NCBI RefSeq assembly: GCF_964656455.1 | Contig: NC_135722.1 | Span: 111,296,234 to 111,360,233, forward strand | DNA: 64,000 bases | Direction of reading: 5' to 3' | From: Halichoerus grypus | Taxonomy: Eukaryota; Chordata; Mammalia; Carnivora; Phocidae | In this document: positions 48,193-59,660 of the stretch, piece after piece | Layout: each line of letters begins with the position of its first letter | How positions within the stretch are numbered: the stretch's first letter is position 1 | Position numbers and translations under genes: made by a program | Notes under the pieces: generated by a model | The model's input: only the letters and a program-made list of their open reading frames with translations | Databases searched by the model: none | What the model was told of the DNA's origin: nothing

Positions 48193-51100
48193 ACGAGAGA
48201 GACAAAAATCAGTATTGAACTGAAAAGTACGTTGTCCAGAGTTAGGGTGATACACTGAGGTAGGAAGAAGACTGAGTTAGAAATACATGCGAGGATGTAG
48301 ATCAAGGGGAGACATCAGCCCCGGTAGGCTGAGCTTGATCAGAACAGAGAATCTGATCTGAGCTCAGGGATGGGCAAAAATGGCAGGGTCACCACGCAAG
48401 ATCGCTTTCGCTTTGATCGCCTCTCAAAGCTGTGAACAGATCATATCCAGGATCTGCACAGGGTCAGGTCACACGTGGGGGAACATGGTTCCCCGTGGCC
48501 TCCACGCATTTCATGGAGGCACCGTTGAGGGCCTGGGTCTTGGCAGTGGAGGAAGATGTCTACCGGGTCGGAGGAACACAGAACGGCTAAGGGGCAATGG
48601 CCCCCAGGAAGCCTTGTGAGAAGCTGCAAAGTATCAAGAGGCCTCAGGCCCCATTGCGAAGGAGAAGGCATATTTTGGTTAATAATCCTGAGCTCAGGGC
48701 TCCCAGAAATGAGGCGACCTGAGCCTTGGGAGAAGCTAAGCGATCAGGACAACTGTTCCTTCTTTGCTATCTACTATCCCGACAGCCCACACGCATTCCC
48801 AGCAGTGGGCAGAGAAGGCCGGGCTACAGCCTGTGGTCTGAACAGCATCATCGCAGATCATCCTTGCAGGGTCTGAGGGCCGCCCCAGAGAAATGGTATC
48901 CTGTGAACATGCACACACTGAAACAAATTCAATAAATACAAATAAAAATTCTTCCATCAACTTACACCTTCCTTGTTAGTAAACGCTGAAACAGTGCCTG
49001 GTTAGAAATCAAAAGAAAAATATGCAGACCCAGAGGCTTCTCTCTATAGCAGCATATGTATTAATTATAAATAGGAAAAGCTTAGCAGGCATGATAACTT
49101 TGAGAACTATGGGACTTAGATGCAGGCTAGAAACAAGCTGAAATCTGTTTAAGCATAATTACAAAACATCACTGATGCATCTAATACATTCATTCTCTGT
49201 GTTTCCCGTGAAAGTGCAAGTTAAGAAGTCAAACGCTTCGTTTCTGATGCTTGAGAATTCGGTGCATTCCCGGCTGGGAGTAAGACCTGAGGCACTGCAT
49301 TTTCCAGGATTGCCCAAGCCCTTCATACTTCAGAGCTCGGCTCCTGAAACCAAGACAAATGGTATAATGAGAACTTTGATTTTTTTTTTTTTTGTAAGTC
49401 ACACAAATTTCTGAGAAACGTATCTGAAAACGTATTTAATTTACATCTTTAACAATACTGCAATTTCACACTTGGATGGAAGTTTTGTTACCAAATACAT
49501 TTGTTGGGGGTAAAATTCCATAAATGTCTTAAAATAAAACTCCTAAAACTGGCCAGATATTCAAGCAGTAAACAGACTTAGTATCATGAGAAGTATGAGA
49601 AGTGAGAAGTATGAGAAGTATGAAAGCAGCTGATAATCTGAAAATTAAGGAATTTATTCAGCGTTCTACCATCTGGACACAGGACCTGAATTAAACTTCC
49701 ATTTTAAATGAGTATGCGTATAACAGACATGGATTTCTCATACTGCAACCGTCTCAGCTCCAATGTGCTCATCCAGTCAGCGCCCTGCCAGGTGTCCGTG
49801 AGCCCCGGGTGTCCATGCGTGCCCGGCGCGGGGCGCAGACGTCTGCACCGGCCACCAGAGGACACCTCGGGCTGCCCGGCGTCCCCGTGGGTGCTCGGCT
49901 GGAGGCGCCTCGCAGAGCTTCAGAGGAAGACATTGGGCGGAAAAATGATCTATGTCTGCCCTCCACAACAGTGAGGAAGAATTAAGTCAGCTCTGTTTAT
50001 TGTGTGTGTGTGTTAAAGTCCTTCGCTGCTTTTCTGTCCACCCAGGTGGCCTGCAGCCATCCTGTGGGGACCGGGACTGACCGCAGAGCCTCTTCCTTGG
50101 AGAGTCTGGATCACCGTTCCTCAGCTCTCGCCCCTCCTCCTAGGATACAGGGGGTCCTGAAGGAAAAGTCAACTGGATCCCCTCCCACCCAAACACTAAC
50201 GAACAAAAACAGAAGTTAGGAGAACCTATGTCCTCCCCTGAGCTGCCTGCTTTCAGAGAAAGAGCCAGCGGTATTTTAAAGAACAGTGACTCTGTGGCTC
50301 AGTCGGAGTTTTCAGGGGCTGGGAAGATCCCCGAGAAGGAGGCCCTGCGCTCGGGCTCTTGCAGGCCCCGGGAGTCTATCCCAGCACCTAAGCAAGTGGG
50401 AAGGACAGGCTACGGGGCCAGGATGCTGTCTGGATGCACGGGCCTCTGAGTCACAGGGTGCCAGGTGGTGGGGTGGAGGACAAGGCCGTGAGAGGACGGG
50501 GCAAGATCGAGCCAGGACTGTCAGAATCCTCGAGGGCGGTGGCAAGCCTGGCTGTGCGCCGGTGACGTTTTGGGTGGACAGGATAACAGTCAGGTGGTCA
50601 TGATGGAGTGAACGAGTGGTTAAATAGCAGCCGGGGGGGGGGGGGGGGTTCTGTAGTAGATGCAGGGAGCAGAGCCTTCCCCAGACATGTCCGTAGGGTG
50701 AGCTCAGGAAAGCAGAAGGGGGCGTCTGAGGCTCACTCCAAAGCGGCGAGGACCCGATGTTTGTGCCCTGATACTGGATCCCTGGTGGAGCCTGGAGAGA
50801 TCTGAACACCTGTGCCAGAGACCAGCTTAGACATGAGGAAAGCTCTGTTGGGCTAGAGGACCCGACTGTGAATCGTGGAGGTAGGGATTCTGGGGGATCT
50901 TGTCTTCCTAAACTGGATGTCCTGCTACATTATTTTGAGAAATTTCCACCCCAAATGTTTCTCTACCCAGACACGATTGGAGGATTTTGTCCTAAATTTG
51001 CTGACGTGCCTTGGAAGGTCGTGAGGGTCTCTGACTTAGACCCACAGTCTATGAGATAGATGATGTGTATGGGGGGCGGTACTCAGAAGTAGACTCTTAG

Positions 51101-51284
51101 ATTCAGAGCTTGGTGGACTGATCCTCACTTCCCGCTCAACGAGAGAGTTCTTTTTCTTTCACACATATGACTTCTGCACCCCTGTCCGTAGAATGACCAA
51201 TTGTGGTGGTTTGAACTGGGAGACCCGGTTGAGTTTCCGGGTGCAGGAGGGGCAACTTCTTTTCTTTTCTCTTTTCCTTTCCTT
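48193..51284. other. Intergenic DNA, partly GC-rich, no gene identified
   Basis: Several overlapping open frames at 48.4-48.9 kb and 49.7-50.8 kb lie on both strands of GC-rich sequence without domain similarity. 49,590-49,630 is a short (gagaagtat)n repeat. 50,630-50,648 is a G run. An old retroelement or LTR origin is possible but I cannot support it. Confidence 0.4.
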
Positions 51285-51488
51285 TCTTTTATTTTTTCTT
51301 TTTTTGTATTTATTTATGTACTTTAGAAAGAGAGCAAGCATGGGGAGCAGGGAGCAGGGGAGGGAGAGAGAGAATCTCAGGCAGACTCCCCACTGAGCAT
51401 GGAGCCCCACGCGGGGCTTGATCTCACAACCCTGAGATCATGACCTGAGCCGAAACCAAGCTTAACTGCCAGCACCGCCAGGCACCCC
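51285..51488 (-). mobile_element. Carnivore SINE, minus orientation
   Basis: A T/CT-rich left end, tgagatcatgacctgagcc and a damaged head (gccagcaccgccaggcacccc). Confidence 0.88.
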
Positions 51489-52289
51489 GGGCAATTACTC
51501 CTCATGAACAACTGCTGGGTACATTGACACTGTCCCAGGGATGGGGGACTGCCCCTGCTTACATTTGTTAACAGAATTTGGGGGCCTCACCAAAATAGAA
51601 TTCTGAGGCTGCCTCCTCTTTAACTTTTACAAAAAGAACAGTTTGCGGTAGGGGATGCGTTATCGGGACAAGGACTGCGTCGTTTGGTTGGATGACTGGG
51701 ACACTTAGCAGGCCTCCCTGACGTCTTTAAAAGTCAAGACAAAGGAAGTGGTGCAGAAGGAGAAAGAGTCCAAGCAAGCACTGGGAGTGCAAGCCGCTTC
51801 CTCATGTAGCTCCCAGTGTCCTCGTTATTTGTACAAGGTGTACTTTGTCTCCAGACTGAACTGCCAAGAGCTGCGTGTGATGCATCTCTGCTCTGGGAGC
51901 AGTACTTCCAAGTTTCCATCAGGGGCTTTCATGTCTCTCGCGGTCACGTAGCCACACCAGGCTGTCCAACCAGTTACACCAGGCTTAGGCCGTCGATAAA
52001 CAAACTGGTCCTGCCTGACACCAGCAGACTCCAAACTTCACACAGCACATCATAAATCATTGGCTCACTGCCCTCCTCTTGGCTAAGTGTCCGCGCCAGA
52101 ATCCCAGGCGCGGAGACAAGCGCGGAGTCATCCTGGAACCAGCCTATACAATCTACCCTCTGACACTAGGTCATGTCTTTTAAAGTATACATTGCGTGTT
52201 ATTCTTTTCCCTGGAACTTTGGCTATTTATAGAATGGGGAAAAAACATTTTCCAAAGTAATAACTGTTTCCCAATGAGTATTGTTTTAT
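51489..52289. other. Intergenic DNA, nothing recognised
   Basis: Mixed composition. Short open frames on both strands at 51.7-52.05 kb overlap each other and look non-coding. Confidence 0.4.
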
Positions 52290-52503
52290 TTATTTTATTT
52301 TTTTATTTTTTTTTAAAAATATTTTATTTATTTATTTGAGAGAGAGAGAATGAGAGAGAGAGCACATGAGAGGGGGGAGGGTCAGAGGGAGGAGCAGACT
52401 CCCTGCAGAGCAGGGAGCCCGATGCGGGACTCGATCCCAGGACTCCAGGATCATGACCTGAGCCAAAGGCAGTCGCTTAACCAACTGAGCCACCCAGGCG
52501 CCC
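52290..52503 (-). mobile_element. Carnivore SINE, minus orientation
   Basis: Near-consensus. Duplication ccaatgagtattgtttta at 52,271-52,288 and 52,504-52,521, exact. Confidence 0.95.
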
Positions 52504-52649
52504 CCAATGAGTATTGTTTTAAATAGGTATTGTTGTACACACATTTCAGTTTACCAAATTTCCAGCGCAAGAATGCCCATAATTACATACAAGCTTAACA
52601 ATGGTTTTACCTCCTTCTGCCACTGAATATGTTTTGGGGAGAGGGGATT

Positions 52650-54600
52650 GCTTTTTTGTTTTAAAGAACTGAGATATAATTTATAAACCATAAAAGCCAC
52701 CCTTTAAAAGTGTGCAGTTGGGTGATTTTTAGTACATTCACAAGATGTTATAAACATTACCACCATATAATTCCAGAAAATTTTTATTACCCCAAAAAGA
52801 AATCCCATACTCATTAGCAGTCACTCCCCATTTGCCTCCCCCACCTCCTAGCCCCTGTAAGTACAAATTTATTTTCTGTGCCTATGGAACTATTCAGAAC
52901 ATTTCATATGGATGCACTCACATCATATGTGACTGGCTTCTTGCACTTAGCATAACATGTTCAAGTTTCATCCACGTTGTAGCAGGTCCCAGTACCTTAT
53001 TCTCTTCTTTTTTTGGAGCTATAATTCACGTACGACAGGACTTACACACACAATGCACTCTGTTTAAGGAGTACAAGTCAAGGGTCTTCAGTAAATCCAG
53101 CATTGTCCAACCATCACCACAATCAGTTTTAGAACATTTTTACCTCATCTTCGGGTGTACTCTAGTTGGAATTTCTGGAGCTTCTTGAATATGTAGATGA
53201 ATGGTTTTCATCCAATTTGGGAAGTTTTTGGTCATTATTTATTCAGATATTTTTAATGCTTCTTCCTCTCTCTCCTCTCCTTCTTGGACTACCATTTTGC
53301 ATATGTTGGTACTGTTGATGGTGCCCCATAAGATTCTGAGGCTCTATTCATTTTTCTTTATTCTTTTTCTCTCTGTCCTCAAACTGGGTAATCTCAATTG
53401 ACCTATATTCAAATTTGTTGATTCTTTCTTCTGCCTGCTCAAATCTGGGCTCCTTCTCTTCGGTTATTGTACTTCTCAACCCCAGAATTTATATTTGGTT
53501 CTTTTTTTTAAAAAATAATTTCTTTTTGTTGATATTCTCTATTTGATGACATTTCATTCTTATACTTTCCTTTAAGTCTTTATATATGTTTTTTTTTAGT
53601 TCTTTGAATATATTTAAACAACAGATTTAAAGTCTTTATCTAAGTCCAATATCTGATCTTCCTAGGGACAGTTTCTAGTGACTCTTTTTTTGTTTGTTTG
53701 TTACGTTTTTTGTCCAGCATGTTGCCCATATTTTCTTGTTTCTTTGCATGTCTTATAATTTTTTGATGCAAATTGAACACTTAAAATAATATCATGTGGC
53801 AACTCTGGAGTTCAGAGTCTTTATCACTCCTCATGGCTTGTTATTTTTGCTGCTTTTGTTGTTATGTGTTTGTTTGCTTAGTGAATTTTCAGAATTAATT
53901 TTGTAAAGTCCTTATTCTTCTTCAGGTGTGCCCACTCAAGTGTCTGCTTGGTTAGCTAAGTGGCCACTTAATGGTTTGATAGAGATTTCCTTAAATGCCT
54001 GGAACCAATAAGCCTCCCAGTCTGCCAAGTGGCTCTTTGTGTGTTTCGGGGGCCTGACTTCAAGACTCAGCCAGGAAGTTCACAACTTTGCTTTAGCCTT
54101 CACTTTCTCCTTGTGCAGGAGCTCAAAGTGAGCCAGAGGTGAGAGTTTAGGGCCTTCTTAGGTCTTTCCTGAGCATGTGCGGAGCCCTGTGAGGGCATAC
54201 AGCTCTATACATGCAAACAGCCTTCCAGATTCCCAGGAATCTAGAAGAATCCCAAGAAGATCCCTAAGTTTCATACTAAAAGTTATACAGCTTTTTAGAG
54301 CCCCCATGGACATCTTATTTGCTAGCTTTTCCTTTTAAGTTTTTTGGTTAGTCTATTGTTTGGCCCAACTCTTATCTATTACTTTTGGCAGCCGCAATGT
54401 TACATAATTGCCTCCAGTTGTTTTCAGCAAAGGCCCCTGGAGAAAAGACTTCTTAGCAATGGAAAGGTTCCAAGTAAGGTAAACTACGGTATTATGAGTG
54501 GGTTCTTCTAGGGAACCACCAGGCCATAAAATCATGATAATTCTCTGTGAATGTGCTTTGCAGGAGCTCTGACCCCATTCTACCCTCGCCAGTGTATTCC
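52650..54600 (-). mobile_element. Old LINE-1 3' region, antisense
   Basis: gaactgagatataatttata, taaaagccaccctttaaaag and tcatatgtgactggcttctt open it. It continues with gatatttttaatgcttcttc, ttggactaccattttgcata and ttcaaatttgttgattcttt, and a long diverged tail with ttcaagactcagccaggaag. The right border is uncertain. Confidence 0.7.
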
Positions 54601-54997
54601 AGGCTGCTGATTTTTACTGTGATTGCAATTATTGGTTTTCAAAACTATGACTGATCTGAGGAGAAGAAGTAGGAATAGATCAAATTATAAAATCACAAAG
54701 CTCACTGTTCTTACCAAGATTGAGCCATTTTTCTTGAATAAATTATCTCTAGATTGTTGCAAGCCTTTGGTTAATTTCTAAAGTTCTACAACAGTTGATT
54801 TTGACCATTTCCCTTTGGTGTTCTCCTTGCTTTTATAGATTTTTGGAGGATTAAAGAAAGGGATAATTTTGGAGATTATTTGTAGGAATCAGGTTCAAAT
54901 GGAAGAACATTTTATAGATATTTTTAACTAAATCTCCTGGTACATTTCATTGTTGATATTGGTATTATCATAAACTGTGTTAAAAATCAACTTAACT

Positions 54998-55188
54998 GGG
55001 GTGCCTGGGTGGCTCAGCTGGTTGGGCGTCTGCCTTTGCCTCAGGTCATGATCCCAGGGTCCTGGGATCGAGCCCTGAGTTGGACTCCTTGCTCGGTGGG
55101 GAGACTGCCTTTCCCTCTCCCTTTGCCCCTGCTTGTGTGTGCTCTCTCTCTCTGTGTCAAATAAATAAATTTTAAAAAATCTTTAAAA
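54998..55188 (+). mobile_element. Carnivore SINE, plus orientation
   Basis: ggggtgcctgggtggctcag head. Flanks taaaaatcaacttaact and aaaaaatcaacttaatc. Confidence 0.93.
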
Positions 55189-55525
55189 AATCAACTTAAT
55201 CTTACTAATTATACTTGATAGTGGTTACGTTATGAGTTAAAGTAAAATCATTAGAAAATTAACTAGTCATAATTACACTAATACTTTCTTATAAAAGTGG
55301 CCTTTTAGTAAGTCATAATTACACTAATGCTTTCTTACTAGAATTGACAATATACCAAATACTGTCATGAATTGGAGAATAAATCAAGGGCCAAGTCTCA
55401 TTTAATTCTGGATTGCAAATCTTGTGGGCATACACATATGCCATGCTTCATACTAAGGGTTATACTGACATGAGATCTCAGTGGGCTTTAAGTATTGGTC
55501 AACTTTGTTAAAATGCTAATCAAGC

Positions 55526-55724
55526 TTTTTTTAAAAAGACGTTATTTATTCATTTTGAGAGAGAGTGAGAGAGTGCATGTGCACATGAGGGGAGGCAAGG
55601 GCAGAGGCAGAGGGAGAGAAAGAATCTCAAGCAGACTCCATGCTTGATCCCAGGACCCCAAGATCACGACCTGAGCCAAAACCAAGAGTTGGATGTTTAA
55701 CCAACTGAGCCACCCAGGCACCCC
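55526..55724 (-). mobile_element. Carnivore SINE, minus orientation
   Basis: Ends gagccacccaggcacccc. Flanked by aatcaagctttt and aatcaagttt. Confidence 0.92.
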
Positions 55725-57330
55725 ACCAATCAAGTTTAATAGGCTTCCTATTCTGACTAACTGCAAAATTTGGTACATCTAGTTTTTGGTCGTACATGGT
55801 GTCTTGGCCGTTAGAAGGGATCTATGCAAATTATGCTCTCCATGAACTCCCATAGGCTAGGGGTTCCACACATCTTTACATTCATTCCATGTACTTCCAC
55901 TGCCAAGATTCCAAGACATTTTCCTTAAACTATTTCTGTTTCTATCTCAAGGGGCATGTTTACTCGTCCATCTTGGGTCAGTGTGATCCCTAATATTCTA
56001 TCTAACTAGTTGTTGAGTCTTCATTCACTTCTCCAAGGCTGTACCATCTGTCCAGGCTGCTTGTCACCCTTTCTCTTCCTCCTGAAATAAAATCTTTGCT
56101 AAATGTCCAACATGGGCCAATAAATTTTTTCCTTAGAGACAGATTTGGCTTGTCCCAGGACTTCTAGACTTGTGCCATTTTCACCCAGGGCGCTTTTAGG
56201 GTGTTTTGACCAATGTTGGTTTATTTATCCAATGTGTTGTTGTCGTAGAGTACTTATTGCTTCAGTAGTTTTGAATATATATTTTGGACCCCAAAATGTT
56301 GAGTTCCACATAATAATGCCATATGGGTATCATTGACCCAAAATACAGTTTGAGTATGCCAAGAGCTTCCCATAGATGCTCTTGGCAGACAATGGGCTGC
56401 CATCAGTAGGTATATAAGCCCACCAAGTTACTGCAACTAACATTGTTTTTTTTGCCTAGTATTATTTACCTTAGATTTTTGCCCTCTGCCCACAAAACAT
56501 GGTCTACAGTCATTGGGAAGCATGATACAAGGACAAATTTAACATGCTACAGTAGATCCATCATGTCTGAACGTTTTTCTCTGTAAGTCGTCACATAAGT
56601 TAATAGATTAATAGTCACACAGTGATCTATGGCTCTGTTATTAAACATATTAAACAGTCTTTTTTTTTTAAGGGGCAATAGTTTGTACTTATCACCTGTG
56701 AAACAAGTCTTCTGTAATAGATTCATTGGGGGCAATAACTGGCGGAAGGTAAAGGGGATGGGAGTAGAGAAGAATAGAAATACAATCGGAATGAGCACTG
56801 GGTGTTATAGAAGACTGATGAATCCCTGACCTCTACCTCTGAAACTAATAGTACACTAAATGTTCATTAATTGAATTTAAATTAAAAGATAATTTTAAAG
56901 AAAGAAATGCAATAGGAATGTGAGACAGGTCTGACACCCATGAAAGGAAGAGAAGGTAGATTAGATAAGAAGAGCCTCACGTTGTGGTACCAGTCTGAGA
57001 AAGACTCAGCTAGCTCACCAGGGAGCTCCATAGAAAAAATTCTCCATTGGAGGTGTCCAGTGTTGAGCAGCAATGGCCAGGCCTTATTGTCTCCCCCGAC
57101 CTGCCCTGCAGGGATCAGTCACTGGCTGGAGGAAGTGTGGGTTTGAATCAAACACTGGGTCATCCTGGAGGCAATGGTAGTGGACGCAGCTGATTTACTG
57201 ACTGTACTTGCAGATGGCGCCGTCTCTCTCTCTCTCTCTCACCCCACAACCACTGGTCTGCTTTCCACGTCCATAATTATGTTAATTAATGATGTTAAAT
57301 AAATGAAATCATAGAGTGTATTCCTTTGAG

Positions 57331-58400
57331 GTTGGATTTTTTCACTCAGCATAATCTTGAATTTCATTCAAATGGTCATGTATATCAGTAGTTTCTTACT
57401 GTTTCTTGCTGATTAGTACCCCATGGTTGGATCTACTGCCATTTCTTCTATCATTCTAAAATTGATTTTTGTATATTGATCTTGTACCCTGTAACTCTAA
57501 TAAACTCACTTATTAGTTCTAGTAGGTTTTTTTTTTTTTTATAGATTTGACTAGATTTCCTACACTGTCTATGATTAAAGACAGTTTTATTCTTTCCCAA
57601 TTTGGAGTCTTTCATTTCTTCTCCTTGTCTTATTGCACTGGTAAGAACCTCCACTATGATGTTGAATAGAAGTGGGGAAGGCAGACACCCTTATCTTGCT
57701 CCTGATCATAGAAACTTTCAATCTTAGGGAAAGCATTCATTCTTTCCCCATTAAGTATGATATTTACTGTAGGCTTTTTGTGGATGCCCTTTATAAGGTT
57801 GAAAAAGTTTCTTTCTCTTTTTATTTTGCTGAGATAATTTATGAACTTATTAGGTGCACAAAGATTTAAGACTGTTATGTTCTTTTGATAAATTAACCAC
57901 TTTATTATAAGGAAATGACCTTCTTTATTTTCAAAAATACTCTTTTCTCTGAAAGGTACTTTGTTGGATATTAAGGTAGCTATTCCAGCTTTTCTTTGAC
58001 TATGTTGGAATGGAAAAAGATACCACACTTAAAAATATATACTTGTGTCTTTATACTTAAAGTGTATTTGTGGGCAGCATATAGTTTAGTTTTGTTTTCT
58101 TAGCCAATCTTAAAAATCTCTGCCTTTAAACTGGGGATTTTCAACTATATACTTTTAATGTAATTATTGATATGATTTAGTTGACATCAACTACCTTACT
58201 CTTTGTTTCTATTTGTCTCATATGTTCTTTATTTTTCTACCTCCCTATTTTTAGACTAATTGAGCCTTTTAGTAACTCAATTTTATCTCATTTTTTTGGC
58301 TTCTTACTTCACCATTTTTCTGATGTCACTCTAGTGATTGATCCTTTCTCCCCCCTAGCTTTGAGAAAAAACTTGACATATAATATTGTATAAATTTAAG
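57331..58400 (-). mobile_element. Antisense LINE-1 ORF2 with internal deletion
   Basis: On the minus strand, 58,028 to 57,654 begins with endonuclease sequence (RKAGIATLISNK, ITVLNLCAPNKFINYL). It then passes within about 30 residues to late reverse-transcriptase sequence (KKPTVNIILNGERMNAFP, QEQDKGVCLPHF). 57,654 to 57,451 follows with EVLTSAIRQGEEMKDSKLG and LLELISEFIRVTGYKIN. The catalytic reverse-transcriptase part between them is absent, so the copy is dead. Confidence 0.85.
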
Positions 58401-58585
58401 GTGTATAGTGTGATGATTTGATAATATATATATTGTGAAATGATCACCACCATAAGACTGATATATCCTTTACTTCACATAATTAGCACTTTTTTGTTGT
58501 GGTGGTCGTGAGAACATTTAAGATTTTCTCTCTTAGCAATTTTCAAGTGTATAATACAGTCTTGTTAACTATGATCACCATTCTG

Positions 58586-58797
58586 GGGGCACCTGGGTGG
58601 CTCATCGTTAAGTGTCTGCCTTTGGCTCAGGTTATGATCCCAGGGTCCTGGGATCGAGCCCTGCATCGGGCTCGCTGCTCCGCGGGAAGCCTGCTTCTCC
58701 CTCTCCCACTCCCCCTGCTTGTGTTCCCTCTCTCGCTGTGTCTCTCTTTGTCAAATAAATAAATAAAATCTTTAAAAAAAACCAAAACAAACAAAAA
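58586..58797 (+). mobile_element. Carnivore SINE, plus, exact target duplication
   Basis: aactatgatcaccattctg occurs exactly at 58,567-58,585 and 58,798-58,816. The head is gggggcacctgggtggctca. Confidence 0.96.
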
Positions 58798-59081
58798 AAC
58801 TATGATCACCATTCTGTATTTTAGATTCCAGAACTTACTCCTCTTTTAACTAGAAGTTCATTGTACCCTTTGACCCACATCTCCTCATTTCCCCCAACTG
58901 GCATATTACCAATCTATGATCTGTTTCATGATTTTGGCTTTTTTCTTTTTTTTTTCTTTTTTAAGATTCCACATGTAAGTGAGATCATACAGCATTTGTC
59001 TTTCTCTGACTTATTTCAGTTAGCATAATGCCCTCAAGATTTATTCATGTTGCTGCAAATGGCAGGATTTCCTTCCTTTTT

Positions 59082-59304
59082 AATTTTTTTATTTATTATT
59101 TATTTATTTATTTTTAAAGATTTTATTTATTTATTTGACAGAGAGAGACACAGCGAGAGAGGGAACACAAGCAGGGGGAGTGGGAGAGGGAGAAGCAGGC
59201 TTCCCGCTGAGCAGGGAGTCCGATGCGGGGCTCGATCCCAGGACCCTGGGATCATGACCTGAGCTGAAGGCAGACGCTTAATGACTGAGCCACCCAGGCG
59301 CCCC
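59082..59304 (-). mobile_element. Carnivore SINE, minus, exact target duplication
   Basis: gatttccttccttttt at 59,066-59,081 and 59,305-59,320. The body is near consensus and opposite in orientation to the SINE 300 bp to its left. Confidence 0.96.
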
Positions 59305-59660
59305 GATTTCCTTCCTTTTTTAAATGGCTGGATAACATTCCATTGTATACATATACTGTATTTTCTTTAGCCGCTCATCTGTTGATGGACACTTAAGTTG
59401 TTGCAATGAGCATGGGAGTACAGATATCTCTTTGACAGTGATTTCATTTCCTTTAGATACATACTCAGAAGTAGAACTGCTGGATCATATGGTATTTCTA
59501 TGTTTAATTTTTTGAGGAACCTCTACACTATTTTCCATAGCGGCTGCACCAAGTTACATTCCCACCAACAGAGCACAAGGGTTCCCTCTTCTCTACATCC
59601 TCACCAGCATCTGTTACCTTTTGTCTTTTTGATAATAGCTATTCTTAGCCATTGATTCTT

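Larger units (their letters stand above)
54601..57330. other. Intergenic DNA with two SINEs, otherwise unassigned
   Basis: SINEs at 54,998-55,188 (+) and 55,526-55,724 (-). A local tandem duplication is at 55,265-55,337. 55.8-56.55 kb looks like an old antisense retroelement by its texture but no motif is firm. 56,780-56,880 (gagcactgggtgttatagaa, tctgaaactaatagtacact) resembles a carnivore LINE-1 3' end, plus orientation. A (TC)n run is at 57,218-57,240. Confidence 0.45.
58401..59660 (-). mobile_element. LINE-1 3' UTR, antisense, interrupted by two SINEs
   Basis: gtgtgatgatttgataatat, attgtgaaatgatcaccacc, ttccacatgtaagtgagatc, ctgttgatggacacttaag, tggatcatatggtatttcta, ccaccaacagagcacaaggg. 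SINEs sit at 58,586-58,797 and 59,082-59,304. Confidence 0.85.

Noticed and set aside
50312..50809. 165-codon minus-strand open frame and overlapping plus frames
   Set aside because: GC-rich low-stop sequence with open frames on both strands, a G run inside, and no domain or splice support.
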